A DNA stretch of 25,168 nucleotides from CAZOWW01 sp964583765 (GTDB lineage: Bacteria > Actinomycetota > Actinomycetes > Actinomycetales > Kineosporiaceae): assembly GCA_964583765.1 (NCBI GenBank), contig CAZOWW010000088.1, positions 1 through 25,168 of the forward strand, read 5' to 3'. The position numbers and the translations under genes were made by a program. Each line of letters starts with the position of its first letter. Within the stretch, counting starts at the first letter, position 1. Under the pieces are notes generated by a model. The model saw nothing but the letters and a program-made list of their open reading frames with translations. It had not been told where the DNA came from and did not search any database. Positions 6,869 to 15,595 of this stretch are shown piece after piece.

Positions 6869-8509
6869 TCAGTCACCCGGCCACGGCAAGGGGCCGGGGC
6901 GGGCGGCGAGCCACCGCTGCAGGGCCGAGACCGCCCGGCCGGGGCTGCCGCCGAGACGGGCGGCCGCGAGCGCCGCCCGCGCCGCATTCGCCCCCGCCGC
7001 GCCGTGCACCCCACCGCCGGGATGGGCGCTCGCGCCGGCGAGGAACAGGCCCGGTACCACGGTCTCGGCCCGGCCCAGCCCGGGCAGGGGGCGGAAGGGG
7101 CCCTGCTGGTACAGGTTCGCCGTCCCCCCGTTGACCGCGCCGCGGTCGAGGCTGGGATCCTCACTCTCCAGTTCCTCCGGCAGTTGGACCCAGCGGTCCA
7201 GGATCCGGTCGCGGAAGCCTGGCGCGTGCGCCTCCACGCAGTCCTCCATCCGTACGGCCAGCTCCCTGGCCAGGGCAGACCTGCGGTGGGAGGCGAGGTC
7301 GCGCGGCAGATGGCTGTAGGCCCACACCGAATCCGCCCCCGCAGGTGCCCGGTCGGGGTCGGCCACGGCCATCTGGCCCAGGAGCAGGAAGAGCTGGGGG
7401 CTCATCCGGCCGCTCGCCAGGTCCGCGGACCACTCCGCGAGGTCGGCGCCGGAGGCCCCGAGGTGCACGGTCCCTGCCTTCGAGACCTCCGTCGCCCGCC
7501 ACGGCACGGCGCCGGACAGGGCCCAGTTCAGTTTCACCGTCGGCGGATCCCACCGGAACCGTCGCACATCGGCGCGGACCCGGGCCGGGAGCACCGCCTC
7601 GTCCAGCAGCCGCTGGTAGAGCGCCGGTGCGGGGACGTCGGCCACCACGGCCCGCCGCGCCCGGACCGCGTTCCCGGCCTCGGTGAGCACACCGAGCGCC
7701 CGGCCGTTCCCGACCACCACCCGGTTCACCGGGTTCCGGACGAGGATCTCCGCGCCCGCAGCCCTGGCACGGGAGACGAGGGCCCGCGCGAACTGTCCGG
7801 AGCCACCGGCGGGCACCGGCAGACCGACGTCCTGGCACAGCATTGCCAGGAACCAGCCGAACGCCCCGCTGCCCGTGGCGACGGCCGGGATGTCGGCATG
7901 CATGGCGTTCCCCGTGATCAGCATCGCCCCGGCACGGCCCCGGAACAGCTCGGCGCCCAACCGGTCGGCGGGCATCGCCAGCATCCGTGCCAGGTGCAGC
8001 GCGTCGGCCGTGCCCACCCGACGCAGTAGTGCCAGCGCCGACCTGACCGGCGGGAACGGCCCGAGCAGCGCACGCAGTAGGGGATCACGCCACCGGCGCC
8101 ACTGCGCGGCCAAGCGCAACCAGGTCTCCCCGTCGCCACTCGCATCGGCGTCCAGGGCGGCCGCCGTGTCCTCCGCGGAGCGGTGCAGGACGGCCGCCCG
8201 CTCGGCCTCGGCCTCGTCGTACGGTCCGAACGGCTGGGCGAGAACCACCGGGGCATGGCGCCAGGAGAGTCCGTGGCCCTCGAGCTCCAGCCCGCTCAGC
8301 ACGGGCGAGGCCACGGCGAGCGGGTGGAAGGCGCTGAACACCTCGGCGGCGAAGCCGGCCGGACGTTCCACCGTGGCCAGGGCGCCACCGGCACGCGAGG
8401 TCGCCTCCAGGACCAGCACGTCCCACCCCGCCTCGGCCAGCAGGATCGAGGCGACCAGTCCGTTCGGACCTGACCCCACGACCACGGCGTCGACGACTCG
8501 TCTCGCCAT
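6869..8509 (-). CDS. FAD-dependent oxidoreductase, phytoene desaturase (CrtI/PYROXD2)-like
   Basis: This 546-residue protein opens with a Rossmann dinucleotide-binding motif (VVVGSGPNGLVASILLAEAG) and the downstream LEATSRAGGALAT that binds FAD. It ends with the family's C-terminal FAD signature (GLFLAGASAHPGGGVHGAAG) and a helix. Length and motifs fit the CrtI-related amine-oxidase superfamily. No phytoene synthase or other carotenoid gene is nearby, so the substrate cannot be assigned; many actinobacterial members are not carotenoid enzymes. The ATG follows GGAGAGG. It is the last gene of a minus-strand series after the pyruvate oxidase and FAD/Fe-S dehydrogenase genes, with a 91-base gap, so co-transcription is possible. 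Confidence 0.88.
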   Translation of the reverse strand: MARRVVDAVVVGSGPNGLVASILLAEAGWDVLVLEATSRAGGALATVERPAGFAAEVFSAFHPLAVASPVLSGLELEGHGLSWRHAPVVLAQPFGPYDEAEAERAAVLHRSAEDTAAALDADASGDGETWLRLAAQWRRWRDPLLRALLGPFPPVRSALALLRRVGTADALHLARMLAMPADRLGAELFRGRAGAMLITGNAMHADIPAVATGSGAFGWFLAMLCQDVGLPVPAGGSGQFARALVSRARAAGAEILVRNPVNRVVVGNGRALGVLTEAGNAVRARRAVVADVPAPALYQRLLDEAVLPARVRADVRRFRWDPPTVKLNWALSGAVPWRATEVSKAGTVHLGASGADLAEWSADLASGRMSPQLFLLLGQMAVADPDRAPAGADSVWAYSHLPRDLASHRRSALARELAVRMEDCVEAHAPGFRDRILDRWVQLPEELESEDPSLDRGAVNGGTANLYQQGPFRPLPGLGRAETVVPGLFLAGASAHPGGGVHGAAGANAARAALAAARLGGSPGRAVSALQRWLAARPGPLPWPGD

Positions 8510-8526
8510 GCCCCTCTCCTCCCCTG

Positions 8527-8564
8527 CTGCCGGGTGCGCCAGGTCCTGCCGGGTGTGCCGAGCG
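8527..8564. repeat. 19-bp imperfect tandem duplication
   Basis: Two adjacent units share CTGCCGGGTG, then GCC after one variable base. They lie in the 91-base gap between the dehydrogenase and the CrtI-like gene. Confidence 0.55.
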
Positions 8565-8600
8565 CTGGTTCCTTCGGGCCCGCAGGTCGGTCGTGTGGTC

Positions 8601-11522
8601 TCACCGGAGGGCCGAGGCGAGCACCTCGGCCAGGTGCCTCGGCACCGCCCCGACCCCGGACTGCTCGAGCTGCGTGCGGCAGCTGAATCCGTCGGCCAGG
8701 ACGAGGACGTCCGGGTCGCGACCGCGCACCGCGGGCAGCAGCACGCGTTCGGCGCAGGCCATCGAGATCTCGTAGTGCCCGGCCTCGAAGCCGAAGTTGC
8801 CGGCCAGCCCGCAGCACCCGCTGTCGAGGACCTCGGAATCCAGACCGGCCCGACGCATCAGCTCCGTGTCGGACCGGAAACCGAGGACGGCGTGCTGGTG
8901 ACAGTGCGTCTGGACGATCGCGGACGCGTTCACCTCAGGGGGCTCCCACCCCTGGGTGCGGGTCAGGAGCTCGGCGAGGGTGACGGTCTGGTCGCGCAGA
9001 CGCTGGACGTCGAGGTCACCGGGGAAGAGGTCGTGCGCATCACTGCGGAACACCGCGGTGCAGCTCGGTTCCAGGCCCACGATCGGCGTCCCCGCCCGCA
9101 GGTGGGGGGCCAGCGCGCGGACCGTTCGCCTCAGCACGCGGCGGGCGGTCGCCAGCTGTCCGGTGGAGATCCAGGTGAGGCCGCAGCAGAGCGCGCCCGG
9201 CGGGACGACCACCCGATAGCCCGCGTGTTCGAGTACCCGCACGGCCGCCGCACCGATGCGTGGCGCCAGGTGGTTGGTGAAGGTGTCCGGCCACAGCACG
9301 ACGTCCCCGCGCACTCCCGGTGCCTGCGGGGGCCGGGCGGCGACGGCCCGTTGCAGCGTGACCGGGGCGAATCTCGGGATCCGGCGGCGGGGATCGATGC
9401 CGGCCGCCCGGGCCGCCAGGCGTCGTAGTCCCGGGGTCTGCGTCCCCGCGTTGACCAGGCCGGGCGCCCGGGCCGCGAGCTGCGCGAAGGCCGGCAGCCA
9501 GCCCATGCTGTAGTGCGCCCTGGGCCGCAACCTGCCCCGGTAGTGGTGGGAGAGGAACTCCGCCTTCATCGTCGCCATGTCCACCTGCACCGGGCAGTCG
9601 CTCTTGCAGCCCTTGCAGGCCAGGCACAGGTCGAGGGCGTCGCGGACCTCCGGGGACCGCCACCCCGCGGTGACCGGGGAATCAGCGTGACCGCCGAGCA
9701 TCTCGAAGAGGAGCCGGGACCGGCCCCGCGTCGAGTGCTCCTCCTCCCGGGTCACCAGGTAGGAGGGGCACATCACCCCGCCGCCGTCGTGCCGGCACTT
9801 GCCGACCCCCACGCACCGCAGGACCGCCCGCTCGAACCGACCGTCGTCGTCCGGGAACCCGAAGTGGGTCGCCGGACTGTCCGGGTGCCAGGTCGTGCCC
9901 AGCCTCAGCTGACCGATCACGGGATTCGGATGCACCACCTTGCCGGGGTTCATCCGGTTGTCCGGGTCGAAGATCCCCTTGAACTCCTCGAACGCCTCGA
10001 TCACGCGAGGCCCGAACAGTTTCGGCAACAGTTCGCCGCGGGACTGGCCGTCGCCGTGCTCGCCGGAGAACGACCCGCCGAACGAGACCACGAGATCGGC
10101 CGCCTCGTCGACGAACCGGCGGAAGTCGGCGACGCCGCGCGGGGTGACGAGCTCGAAGGGGATCCGGGTGTGCACGCAGCCCTGGCCGAAGTGCCCGTAG
10201 AGCGAGGCCCCGACGTACCCGAACCGGTCCATCAGGGCGCGCAGGTCCCTCAGGTAGTCCCCGAGCCGTTCCGGCGGGACGGCGGAGTCCTCCCAGCCCT
10301 CCCAGGTGTCCGGCATGGCGGGCACCCGGGCCGTGGCACCGAGCGCGACCTCCCGGACGTCGTCGAGTTCCCGCTCGTGCTCGTCGTCGTCGTAGAAACG
10401 GTGCGTGGGTTCGTGCTCCGTCCCCCGCAGTTCGTCCAGCAGCGCCTGGGCCTTCGCGTCGGCATCCTGGCGGGTGTCCCCACCGAAGATCACCATCAGC
10501 CAGCCCTCGCCCCCGCCCCCGCCCCCGGGCAGCAGACCCAGGCCGCCGGCGGACATCCGGCGTGCCCGCTCGAACCCGATGAGCCGGTCGTCCAACCCCT
10601 CGAGCTGCTCCGGTCGGTGCCGGGCCACGACCGGGGCGGCGCGCGCCGCCGCCACGATGTCCGGGTACCCCAGGACGACGAGGGTGTGGGCCGGGGGACG
10701 CGGCACGAGCGCCAGTTCCGCCCGCAGCACGGTGACCAACGTGCCCTCCGACCCGACCAGCGCCCGCGCGAGGTCGAAACCGTACTCGGGCAGCAGGGAG
10801 TCGAGGTTGTACCCGGAGACGCGGCGGGGGATCTGCGGGTAGCGCCCCCGGACGTCCTGGGCGTAGCGGTCGCGCAGGTCGCGCACCTGGCGCAGCATCC
10901 CCGCCCGGTCGTCCCCGGCCGACGCGGCGGCGGCGTACTCGTCATCGGTGAGGGGACCCACCCAGGTGCGCAGGCCGCCGTAGGTGAGGATCTCCAGGCG
11001 CCGGACGTTGTCGACGGTCTTCCCGTAGGCCTGCGCGGTCGCGCCACAGGAGTTGTTGCCGATCATCCCGCCCAGGGTGCAGTGGTCGTGCGTGGCCGGA
11101 CGGGGTCCGAACATGAGGCCGTGTTCCCGGGCCGCGACGTTGAGCGAGTCCAGCACCAGCCCGGGTTCGACCACGCAGGTGCGGGCTGAGGCGTCGATGC
11201 CGACGACCTGGTGGCAGTACTTGGACCAGTCCAGGACGACTGCCACATTGCAGGACTGACCGGCCAGGCTGGTGCCGCCGCCCCGGGAGGTGACGGGGAC
11301 GTCGTGCTCCCGGCACACGGCCACCGTCTCGGCCCCTGCCTCCACACTGCGCGGGATCACGACCCCGATCGGCACCTGCCGGTAGTTCGAGGCGTCGGTG
11401 CTGTAGGCGCCGCGGCTACCGGCATCGAAGCGGACCTCCGCGTCGACCCGGGCCCGCAGATCCGCGACCAGGCCGCGCACGTCCGTGCCGGCAGGCCCCG
11501 TGCTCGTGGAGGGCTCTGCCAT
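8601..11522 (-). CDS. FAD-linked oxidase / 4Fe-4S dehydrogenase (D-lactate or glycolate dehydrogenase type)
   Basis: This 973-residue protein fuses a GlcD-like flavoprotein with a GlcF-like iron-sulfur part. FAD-binding landmarks are the PP-loop SRGGGTSLAGQSCN (79-92), GGMIGNNSCGA (151-161) and the oxidase C-terminal GEHGDGQSRG (487-496). Cysteines at 570-584 and CLACKGCKSDCP (633-644) suit 4Fe-4S clusters. Two CCG cysteine-rich motifs (near 779 and 903) match the heterodisulfide-reductase-like domain. Such enzymes oxidise D-lactate, glycolate or other 2-hydroxy acids and pass electrons to the quinone pool at the membrane. The start is set by GGAGGTGA overlapping the stop of the pyruvate oxidase gene 5 bases upstream. 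That neighbour argues for D-lactate, whose product pyruvate is the next enzyme's substrate, but the sequence alone cannot settle the substrate. Confidence 0.9.
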   Translation of the reverse strand: MAEPSTSTGPAGTDVRGLVADLRARVDAEVRFDAGSRGAYSTDASNYRQVPIGVVIPRSVEAGAETVAVCREHDVPVTSRGGGTSLAGQSCNVAVVLDWSKYCHQVVGIDASARTCVVEPGLVLDSLNVAAREHGLMFGPRPATHDHCTLGGMIGNNSCGATAQAYGKTVDNVRRLEILTYGGLRTWVGPLTDDEYAAAASAGDDRAGMLRQVRDLRDRYAQDVRGRYPQIPRRVSGYNLDSLLPEYGFDLARALVGSEGTLVTVLRAELALVPRPPAHTLVVLGYPDIVAAARAAPVVARHRPEQLEGLDDRLIGFERARRMSAGGLGLLPGGGGGGEGWLMVIFGGDTRQDADAKAQALLDELRGTEHEPTHRFYDDDEHERELDDVREVALGATARVPAMPDTWEGWEDSAVPPERLGDYLRDLRALMDRFGYVGASLYGHFGQGCVHTRIPFELVTPRGVADFRRFVDEAADLVVSFGGSFSGEHGDGQSRGELLPKLFGPRVIEAFEEFKGIFDPDNRMNPGKVVHPNPVIGQLRLGTTWHPDSPATHFGFPDDDGRFERAVLRCVGVGKCRHDGGGVMCPSYLVTREEEHSTRGRSRLLFEMLGGHADSPVTAGWRSPEVRDALDLCLACKGCKSDCPVQVDMATMKAEFLSHHYRGRLRPRAHYSMGWLPAFAQLAARAPGLVNAGTQTPGLRRLAARAAGIDPRRRIPRFAPVTLQRAVAARPPQAPGVRGDVVLWPDTFTNHLAPRIGAAAVRVLEHAGYRVVVPPGALCCGLTWISTGQLATARRVLRRTVRALAPHLRAGTPIVGLEPSCTAVFRSDAHDLFPGDLDVQRLRDQTVTLAELLTRTQGWEPPEVNASAIVQTHCHQHAVLGFRSDTELMRRAGLDSEVLDSGCCGLAGNFGFEAGHYEISMACAERVLLPAVRGRDPDVLVLADGFSCRTQLEQSGVGAVPRHLAEVLASALR

Positions 11523-11527
11523 GGGGT

Positions 11528-13294
11528 TCACCTCCCCAGTTTTTGGATCTTGTCCTTGAACAGGGTGGTCGCGATCGCCACCTTGTGCGGCTGCCCGCGC
11601 AGCCAGGCCGTGGCGAACTTGCGGGCCTGCCCGTACGAGACCTTGCCGGGGAGCGGCGGCTCGTTCGGGTCGACGTCGACGTCGACGATCGCAGGCCCGT
11701 CGTGGGCGAGGGCCTGCTCGACCGCCGCGCGCACGCCGCCCGGTTCGGTGACCTTCACCCCGAAGCCGCCGCATGCCCTCGCCCAGGCGGAGAAGTCCGC
11801 CGCGGGCTCGGGGAACCGGACGCCGTGCTCGGGGTACCCGAGCACCATCTGCTCCCAGAGGATCTGCCCGAGTGAGTTGTTGTTGTTGATCACCACCGTG
11901 ATCGGCAGGTCGTTGCGGGCCGCGGTGAGGAACTCGGCCATCAACATGGCGAAGCCCCCGTCGCCGACGTAGGCGATCACCTGCCGGCCGGGGAACGCGT
12001 GCTGCATCGCGATGGCGTAGGGCAGGCCGGGAGCCATCGTCGCGAGGTTCCCCGAGAGGTAGAACTGGCGTTCACCCCGGATCATCCAGTGCCGGGCGGC
12101 CCAGGTGGCGATGGTGCCGCTGTCGCAGGTGAGGATCGCGTCGTCGGCGGCCAACTCGTTCACCATCGCCATCAGGTACTGCGGGGCGATCGGGGACCGC
12201 TGCGCCGATTCGAGGTCACGCATGTCGCCCCGCCAGCCGGCCATCGCCTTCTGGTACTTCTCCAGGTGGGACCGGTCGGACTTCGGCTCCAGCAAGGGCA
12301 GGAGCGCGGTGAGCGTCTCCCGACTGTCCCCGATCATCGGCACCTCGGTGGGGAGCCGGTTGCCGGCGCGGACCGGATCCGCCTCGATCTGCACCACACG
12401 CACGGACCCAGGTGCCGGGAGGTGTTGCGTGTACGGGAAGTTTGTCCCGACCATGAGCAGGGTGTCGCAGTCCTCGACGAGTTCCTCGCCGGGCCTCGTG
12501 CCCAGCAGTCCGATGCCGCCGACGCTGTAGGGCGAGTCGTCGGGGATCACGGCCTTGCCGGGCAGGGTCTTGATCACGGGGGCGCCGAGCGCCTGTGCCA
12601 CGGCGAGCACCTCGGCCCGCGCGTGCAGCGCCCCGGTCCCGGCGAGGATCGCCACGCGTTCGCCGGAGTTGAGCACCTCCGCGGCGGCCTGGAGGTCCTG
12701 CGGGCGTGGCAACCCGGACACCGGCAGGAAGGTGGGCGAGGTGGCCGGCGGGTTCGCCGGTGCCACGTGCTGGAACGGGTCGAGGTCGGCGTCGGCGACC
12801 TGCACGTCGTTCGGCATCGACAGGTGCGCGACCCCCCGGCGGGCCAGGGCCGTGCGGATCGCCAGGTCCACCACACCCGGCAGCTGCCTGGGGTTGTCGA
12901 TCACCAGGTTGTACTCGGCGACGTCCGCGAAGAGGTGCTCCAGGTGCACCTCCTGCTGGTAGGCGGTGCCCAGCACGGACGTCTCCTGCATGCCGGTGAG
13001 CGCGAGCACGGGAACGTGGTCGAGCTTGGCGTCGTACAGCCCGTTGAGCAGGTGGATCGCACCCGGTCCCGAGGTGGCCAGGCAGACCCCGAGCCGTCCG
13101 GTCGCCTTGGCGTAACCGGTGGCCATGAAGGCCGCCGCCTCCTCGTGGTGCACCAGCACGAACCGCAGCCGGTCGCGATGACGGCGCAGGGCTTCCATGA
13201 TCCCGTTGATCCCGTCACCGGGCAGACCGAAGACCGTGTCCACCCCCCACTCCACGAGGCGCTCGATCAGGGACTCCGACGCGATCCGGCCCAC
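11528..13294 (-). CDS. poxB: Pyruvate dehydrogenase (quinone) / pyruvate oxidase
   Basis: This 588-residue thiamine-diphosphate enzyme has three domains: pyrimidine-binding (about 1-165, catalytic Glu51 in HHEEAAAFMATGYAK), a central FAD-binding domain (about 185-345) and a diphosphate-binding domain (about 360-545) with GDGGFAMLMAEF (444-455) and INNNNSLG (469-476). A C-terminal extension of about 35 residues rich in Lys/Arg and hydrophobics resembles the lipid-activated membrane-binding tail of PoxB. The enzyme decarboxylates pyruvate to acetate and CO2 and reduces membrane quinone. The GTG start follows AAAGGAG; longer upstream readings lack a site. A GTTT-N15-GGGTAG promoter lies about 100 bases upstream, consistent with PoxB as a stationary-phase or stress enzyme. 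It is the first gene of the operon with the FAD/4Fe-4S dehydrogenase. Confidence 0.92.
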   Translation of the reverse strand: MGRIASESLIERLVEWGVDTVFGLPGDGINGIMEALRRHRDRLRFVLVHHEEAAAFMATGYAKATGRLGVCLATSGPGAIHLLNGLYDAKLDHVPVLALTGMQETSVLGTAYQQEVHLEHLFADVAEYNLVIDNPRQLPGVVDLAIRTALARRGVAHLSMPNDVQVADADLDPFQHVAPANPPATSPTFLPVSGLPRPQDLQAAAEVLNSGERVAILAGTGALHARAEVLAVAQALGAPVIKTLPGKAVIPDDSPYSVGGIGLLGTRPGEELVEDCDTLLMVGTNFPYTQHLPAPGSVRVVQIEADPVRAGNRLPTEVPMIGDSRETLTALLPLLEPKSDRSHLEKYQKAMAGWRGDMRDLESAQRSPIAPQYLMAMVNELAADDAILTCDSGTIATWAARHWMIRGERQFYLSGNLATMAPGLPYAIAMQHAFPGRQVIAYVGDGGFAMLMAEFLTAARNDLPITVVINNNNSLGQILWEQMVLGYPEHGVRFPEPAADFSAWARACGGFGVKVTEPGGVRAAVEQALAHDGPAIVDVDVDPNEPPLPGKVSYGQARKFATAWLRGQPHKVAIATTLFKDKIQKLGR

Positions 13295-13392
13295 TGCGCG
13301 CTCCTTTGTCCGATTGCCCGGTGGTCCTGAGCGACGGGCCGCGATCCTGAACGACCGATGCATCGCGCGACGCCGTCCGCACCGCCCCGCTG

Positions 13393-13417
13393 CTACCCCG
13401 CCCCTGGCCCGCCAAAC
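13393..13417 (-). promoter_or_regulatory. Candidate SigB/SigF-type promoter of poxB
   Basis: The minus strand reads GTTT-N15-GGGTAG, with a predicted leader of about 90 bases to the GTG start. The stretches 13295-13392 and 13418-13553 show no gene. Confidence 0.5.
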
Positions 13418-13553
13418 CCGCGCCGGATCCGCTCGGCGCCCCCGTCCAACCGCACCTCCACCCGCTCGTACCCACCGGGCCGTCACCCTCCGGCGCGCAC
13501 CACCGGACCCCCACCCGAAACGCGCAGCGCGCGAGGGCGTCCCGACGATCCGC

Positions 13554-13895
13554 TCAGCGCATGCGACAGCGTGCGGCGTCCTCGCGCAGCCTCATCCCGT
13601 GTCCAGGGCGGTCGGCGACGGACGAGTACGTCCACCCCGGGCCGGTGACCGGACCACAGGAGACGAGTGCGCAGACGGCAACGGTGGCGTCCCAGGTGAA
13701 CGTGCCGTCGGACTCCGGTGCTGGCGTGGGGAACCGGGAGACGCGGGTACGGACGTCCTCCACCCGGGCGTCGCCGAGCGATCTCAGGTTGCCGGGGGGC
13801 ATCGGGTTACCGGCGCCCGGGGCTCCGCCGGAGGTCCGGGCGTCCTTGCAGGCTTCGCCGTCCTCGGGATTGGGGGTGACGGGAGTCACATCCAT
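13554..13895 (-). pseudogene. N-terminal fragment of a mandelate racemase/enolase-superfamily enzyme
   Basis: The frame encodes 113 residues. Residues about 47-92 (DARVEDVRTRVSRFPTPAPE, then SDGTFTWDATVAVCALVSCG and VTGPGWTY) match the capping-domain start of enolase-superfamily proteins that typically read PTDAPESDGTxxWD...GxGWTY. Homology then stops; about 20 unrelated residues follow before the stop. The catalytic (beta/alpha)7 barrel, normally another 250 residues or so, is absent. No intact start signal is evident and the first 45 residues look random. I read it as a 3'-deleted remnant. Confidence 0.72.
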
Positions 13896-13993
13896 CGAGG
13901 CACCGTCCCGCCAATCCTGCCGCCCTGCAACCGGATCAACCGGCCGGCACCACGGTCGCCGGCCGCGCGACCGCAGGATCAGCCGTGCAGCGA

Positions 13994-14019
13994 GTTTCGA
14001 CCAAGTCCCCCACGGGCAG
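13994..14019 (+). promoter_or_regulatory. Candidate SigB/SigF-type promoter of the SDR gene
   Basis: GTTT-N16-GGGCAG with a predicted leader of about 43 bases. The -10 is weaker than at glsB or poxB. Confidence 0.4.
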
Positions 14020-14038
14020 GGACGCTCACGGACCGGGG

Positions 14039-14069
14039 GAGGTACCCGAGCCGAGGGAGAGGTACCCGA
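14039..14069 (+). repeat. 20-bp tandem duplication including the SDR ribosome-binding site
   Basis: GAGGTACCCGA occurs at 14039-14049 and again at 14059-14069, with purine-rich GGGAG just before each. The second copy supplies the ribosome-binding site and ends at the A of the ATG. The first copy would be a decoy site 20 bases upstream. Confidence 0.65.
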
Positions 14070-15097
14070 TGCGCACACACTCACAGCCGGCGGACGGCGA
14101 GCGAACGGTGGTGGTCACAGGCTCGAGTGGAGGCGTCGGACGAGCGGTCGCCCGGGGCCTGGCCCGGCAGGGGGCCCGGGTCGCGTTGCTCGCCCGGGGA
14201 GAGGCCGGACTCGAGGCAGCGGCACGCGAGGTGAGCGCCCTGGGCGGTACTCCCCTGCCGCTCCCGGTCGACGTCGCAGATCCCGCGACGGTCGAGGCCG
14301 CGGCCGACGAGGTCGAGCGCACCCTGGGTCCGATCGATGTCTGGGTGAACGACGCCTTCACGTCGGTGTTCGCGCCCCTGGAGCGGCTCTCCGCCGGTGA
14401 GTTCGCCCGGGTGACGGAGGTCACCTATCTGGGGTACGTGTACGGGACCATGGCGGCGCTGCGGCGGATGCGACCCCGTAACCGGGGCGCGGTCGTGCAG
14501 GTCGGATCGGCCCTGGCCTACCGCGGGATTCCCCTGCAGTCGGCCTACTGCGGTGCCAAGCACGCCATCCAGGGATTCACCGAGTCGGTGCGCTGCGAGC
14601 TGCTGCACGAGGGCAGTCAGGTGCACGTGACCATGGTGCAACTGCCGGCGGTGAACACCCCCCAGTTCTCCTGGGTCCGGTCCCGGTTGCCGCGCCACGC
14701 CCAACCCGTCCCGCCGATCTACCAACCGGAGGTGGCGGCGCACGCCGTCCTGTACGCGGCCGATCACCCGCACCGCCGGGAGTACTGGGTCGGGGCGAGC
14801 ACGGCGGCGACCCTGATCGCCAACGCGGTGGCGCCCGGCCTGCTCGATCGATACCTGGCCCGGACCGGCTACGCCTCCCAGCAGACCGACCAGCCCCGCG
14901 ACCCGGACCAGGCCGCCGGGAACCTCGTCCACCCGTCGGACGAGGACGAGGACTTCGGCGCGCACGGGGATTTCGACGACCGGGCGACGAGCCATTCATC
15001 CCAGCTCTGGGCCTCGCAGCACCACGGGGCGGTGGCGGCGGCCCTGGCGGCCGGAGCCCTCGCAGTGGGCCTGCGGCGTCGCGCGTCGCGACGGTGA
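14069..15097 (+). CDS. SDR family NAD(P)-dependent oxidoreductase
   Basis: This 342-residue short-chain dehydrogenase has the classical cofactor motif TGSSGGVG near 18-25, NDAF where NNAG is usual (94-97), and the catalytic Ser147, Tyr160 and Lys164 (YCGAK). After the roughly 250-residue catalytic core the chain continues with an acidic linker and a short hydrophobic Ala-rich segment before a basic end (LRRRASRR), suggesting a membrane or surface anchor. This long type is common in actinobacteria as an unassigned oxidoreductase; the substrate cannot be told. The ATG is chosen because GAGGGAGAGG precedes it and the cofactor motif then sits at the usual distance. A SigB-like promoter lies about 50 bases upstream. 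Confidence 0.9.
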   Translation: MRTHSQPADGERTVVVTGSSGGVGRAVARGLARQGARVALLARGEAGLEAAAREVSALGGTPLPLPVDVADPATVEAAADEVERTLGPIDVWVNDAFTSVFAPLERLSAGEFARVTEVTYLGYVYGTMAALRRMRPRNRGAVVQVGSALAYRGIPLQSAYCGAKHAIQGFTESVRCELLHEGSQVHVTMVQLPAVNTPQFSWVRSRLPRHAQPVPPIYQPEVAAHAVLYAADHPHRREYWVGASTAATLIANAVAPGLLDRYLARTGYASQQTDQPRDPDQAAGNLVHPSDEDEDFGAHGDFDDRATSHSSQLWASQHHGAVAAALAAGALAVGLRRRASRR

Positions 15098-15185
15098 GCG
15101 CCCGGTGACGACGACGCGAACCACCGCTGCGACCGCACGAACCACGGGTCGGGCCTGCCCGGCCCCACGGGGCTGATCGCGCGAG

Positions 15186-15345
15186 ATGGCGAAGCTCATC
15201 GAGGACTACGCGCTGATCGGTGATCGGCACACTGCGGCACTCGTCAGCCGGACCGGGTCGATCGACTGGCTCTGCCTGCCCCGGTTCGGGAGCGGTGACC
15301 GGCGGGGCAGGCTGCGGTGCTGGGCTCACCGGGAGAGCTGGGCTC
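15186..15345 (+). pseudogene. N-terminal fragment of a GH15 glucoamylase/trehalase-like protein
   Basis: The frame opens MAKLIEDYALIGDRHTAALV followed by SRTGSIDWLCLPRF, which is almost exactly how actinobacterial GH15 glycoside hydrolases begin. The expected next motif (ALLGSPEHG-like) appears as AAVLGSPGELG in another frame near 15312-15344, so a frameshift lies near 15300-15312. Beyond about 15345 nothing resembles GH15, although the family is about 600 residues long. This is a 5' remnant. Confidence 0.82.
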
Positions 15346-15595
15346 ACGAGGTGCGCGGGTGCTGGACCTCCCCGTCCTCTCCCGACCCGACCGAGCGCTG
15401 CCCGGGGTCGTGCTCGCCCACGCGGTCCCTGACCGTCGTCAACCCCTGCGTGTCCAGGCCCAGCGAGTCCAGCTCGGAGCGGTACTCGTCCGTGTCGAAC
15501 ACCTCGGGCAACAACAGGCACCGGGCGCGCGCCCGCCCCACCGGATCGCGCTGACGCGCCAGGAGATTGAGGATCAGACGCCGCTGAACGATCAT
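15344..15595 (-). CDS. Hypothetical protein, 83 residues
   Basis: I do not recognise the family. The frame has strong G/C preference at third positions. It opens MIVQRRLILNLLARQRDP, continues with an acidic amphipathic stretch (VFDTDEYRSELDSLGLDT) and ends in a charged tail. There is no membrane segment or signal peptide. The ATG overlaps the stop of a 30-residue open frame (ATGA), suggesting coupled translation. Its 3' end abuts the GH15 remnant on the other strand, so the two may share a deletion junction and the C-terminus may not be original. A start at 15718 would add 41 residues but reads through the tandem repeat. Confidence 0.45.
   Translation of the reverse strand: MIVQRRLILNLLARQRDPVGRARARCLLLPEVFDTDEYRSELDSLGLDTQGLTTVRDRVGEHDPGQRSVGSGEDGEVQHPRTS

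Noticed and set aside
6869..8509. Naming the CrtI-like protein a phytoene desaturase of a carotenoid pathway
   Set aside because: No phytoene synthase, cyclase or polyprenyl synthase gene is nearby, and the superfamily includes many non-carotenoid enzymes.
9513..11189. Long plus-strand open frames opposite the dehydrogenase gene as overlapping antisense genes
   Set aside because: They mirror the high third-position G/C of the real gene and show no domain motifs. The same holds for other long antisense frames in the window.
5655..13368. The same 12-mer ACCGATGCATCG at the DUF2975 operator and upstream of poxB as a shared operator
   Set aside because: A single 12-base match is expected by chance in 25 kb, and the ATCGAT-rich arms are absent at the second site.
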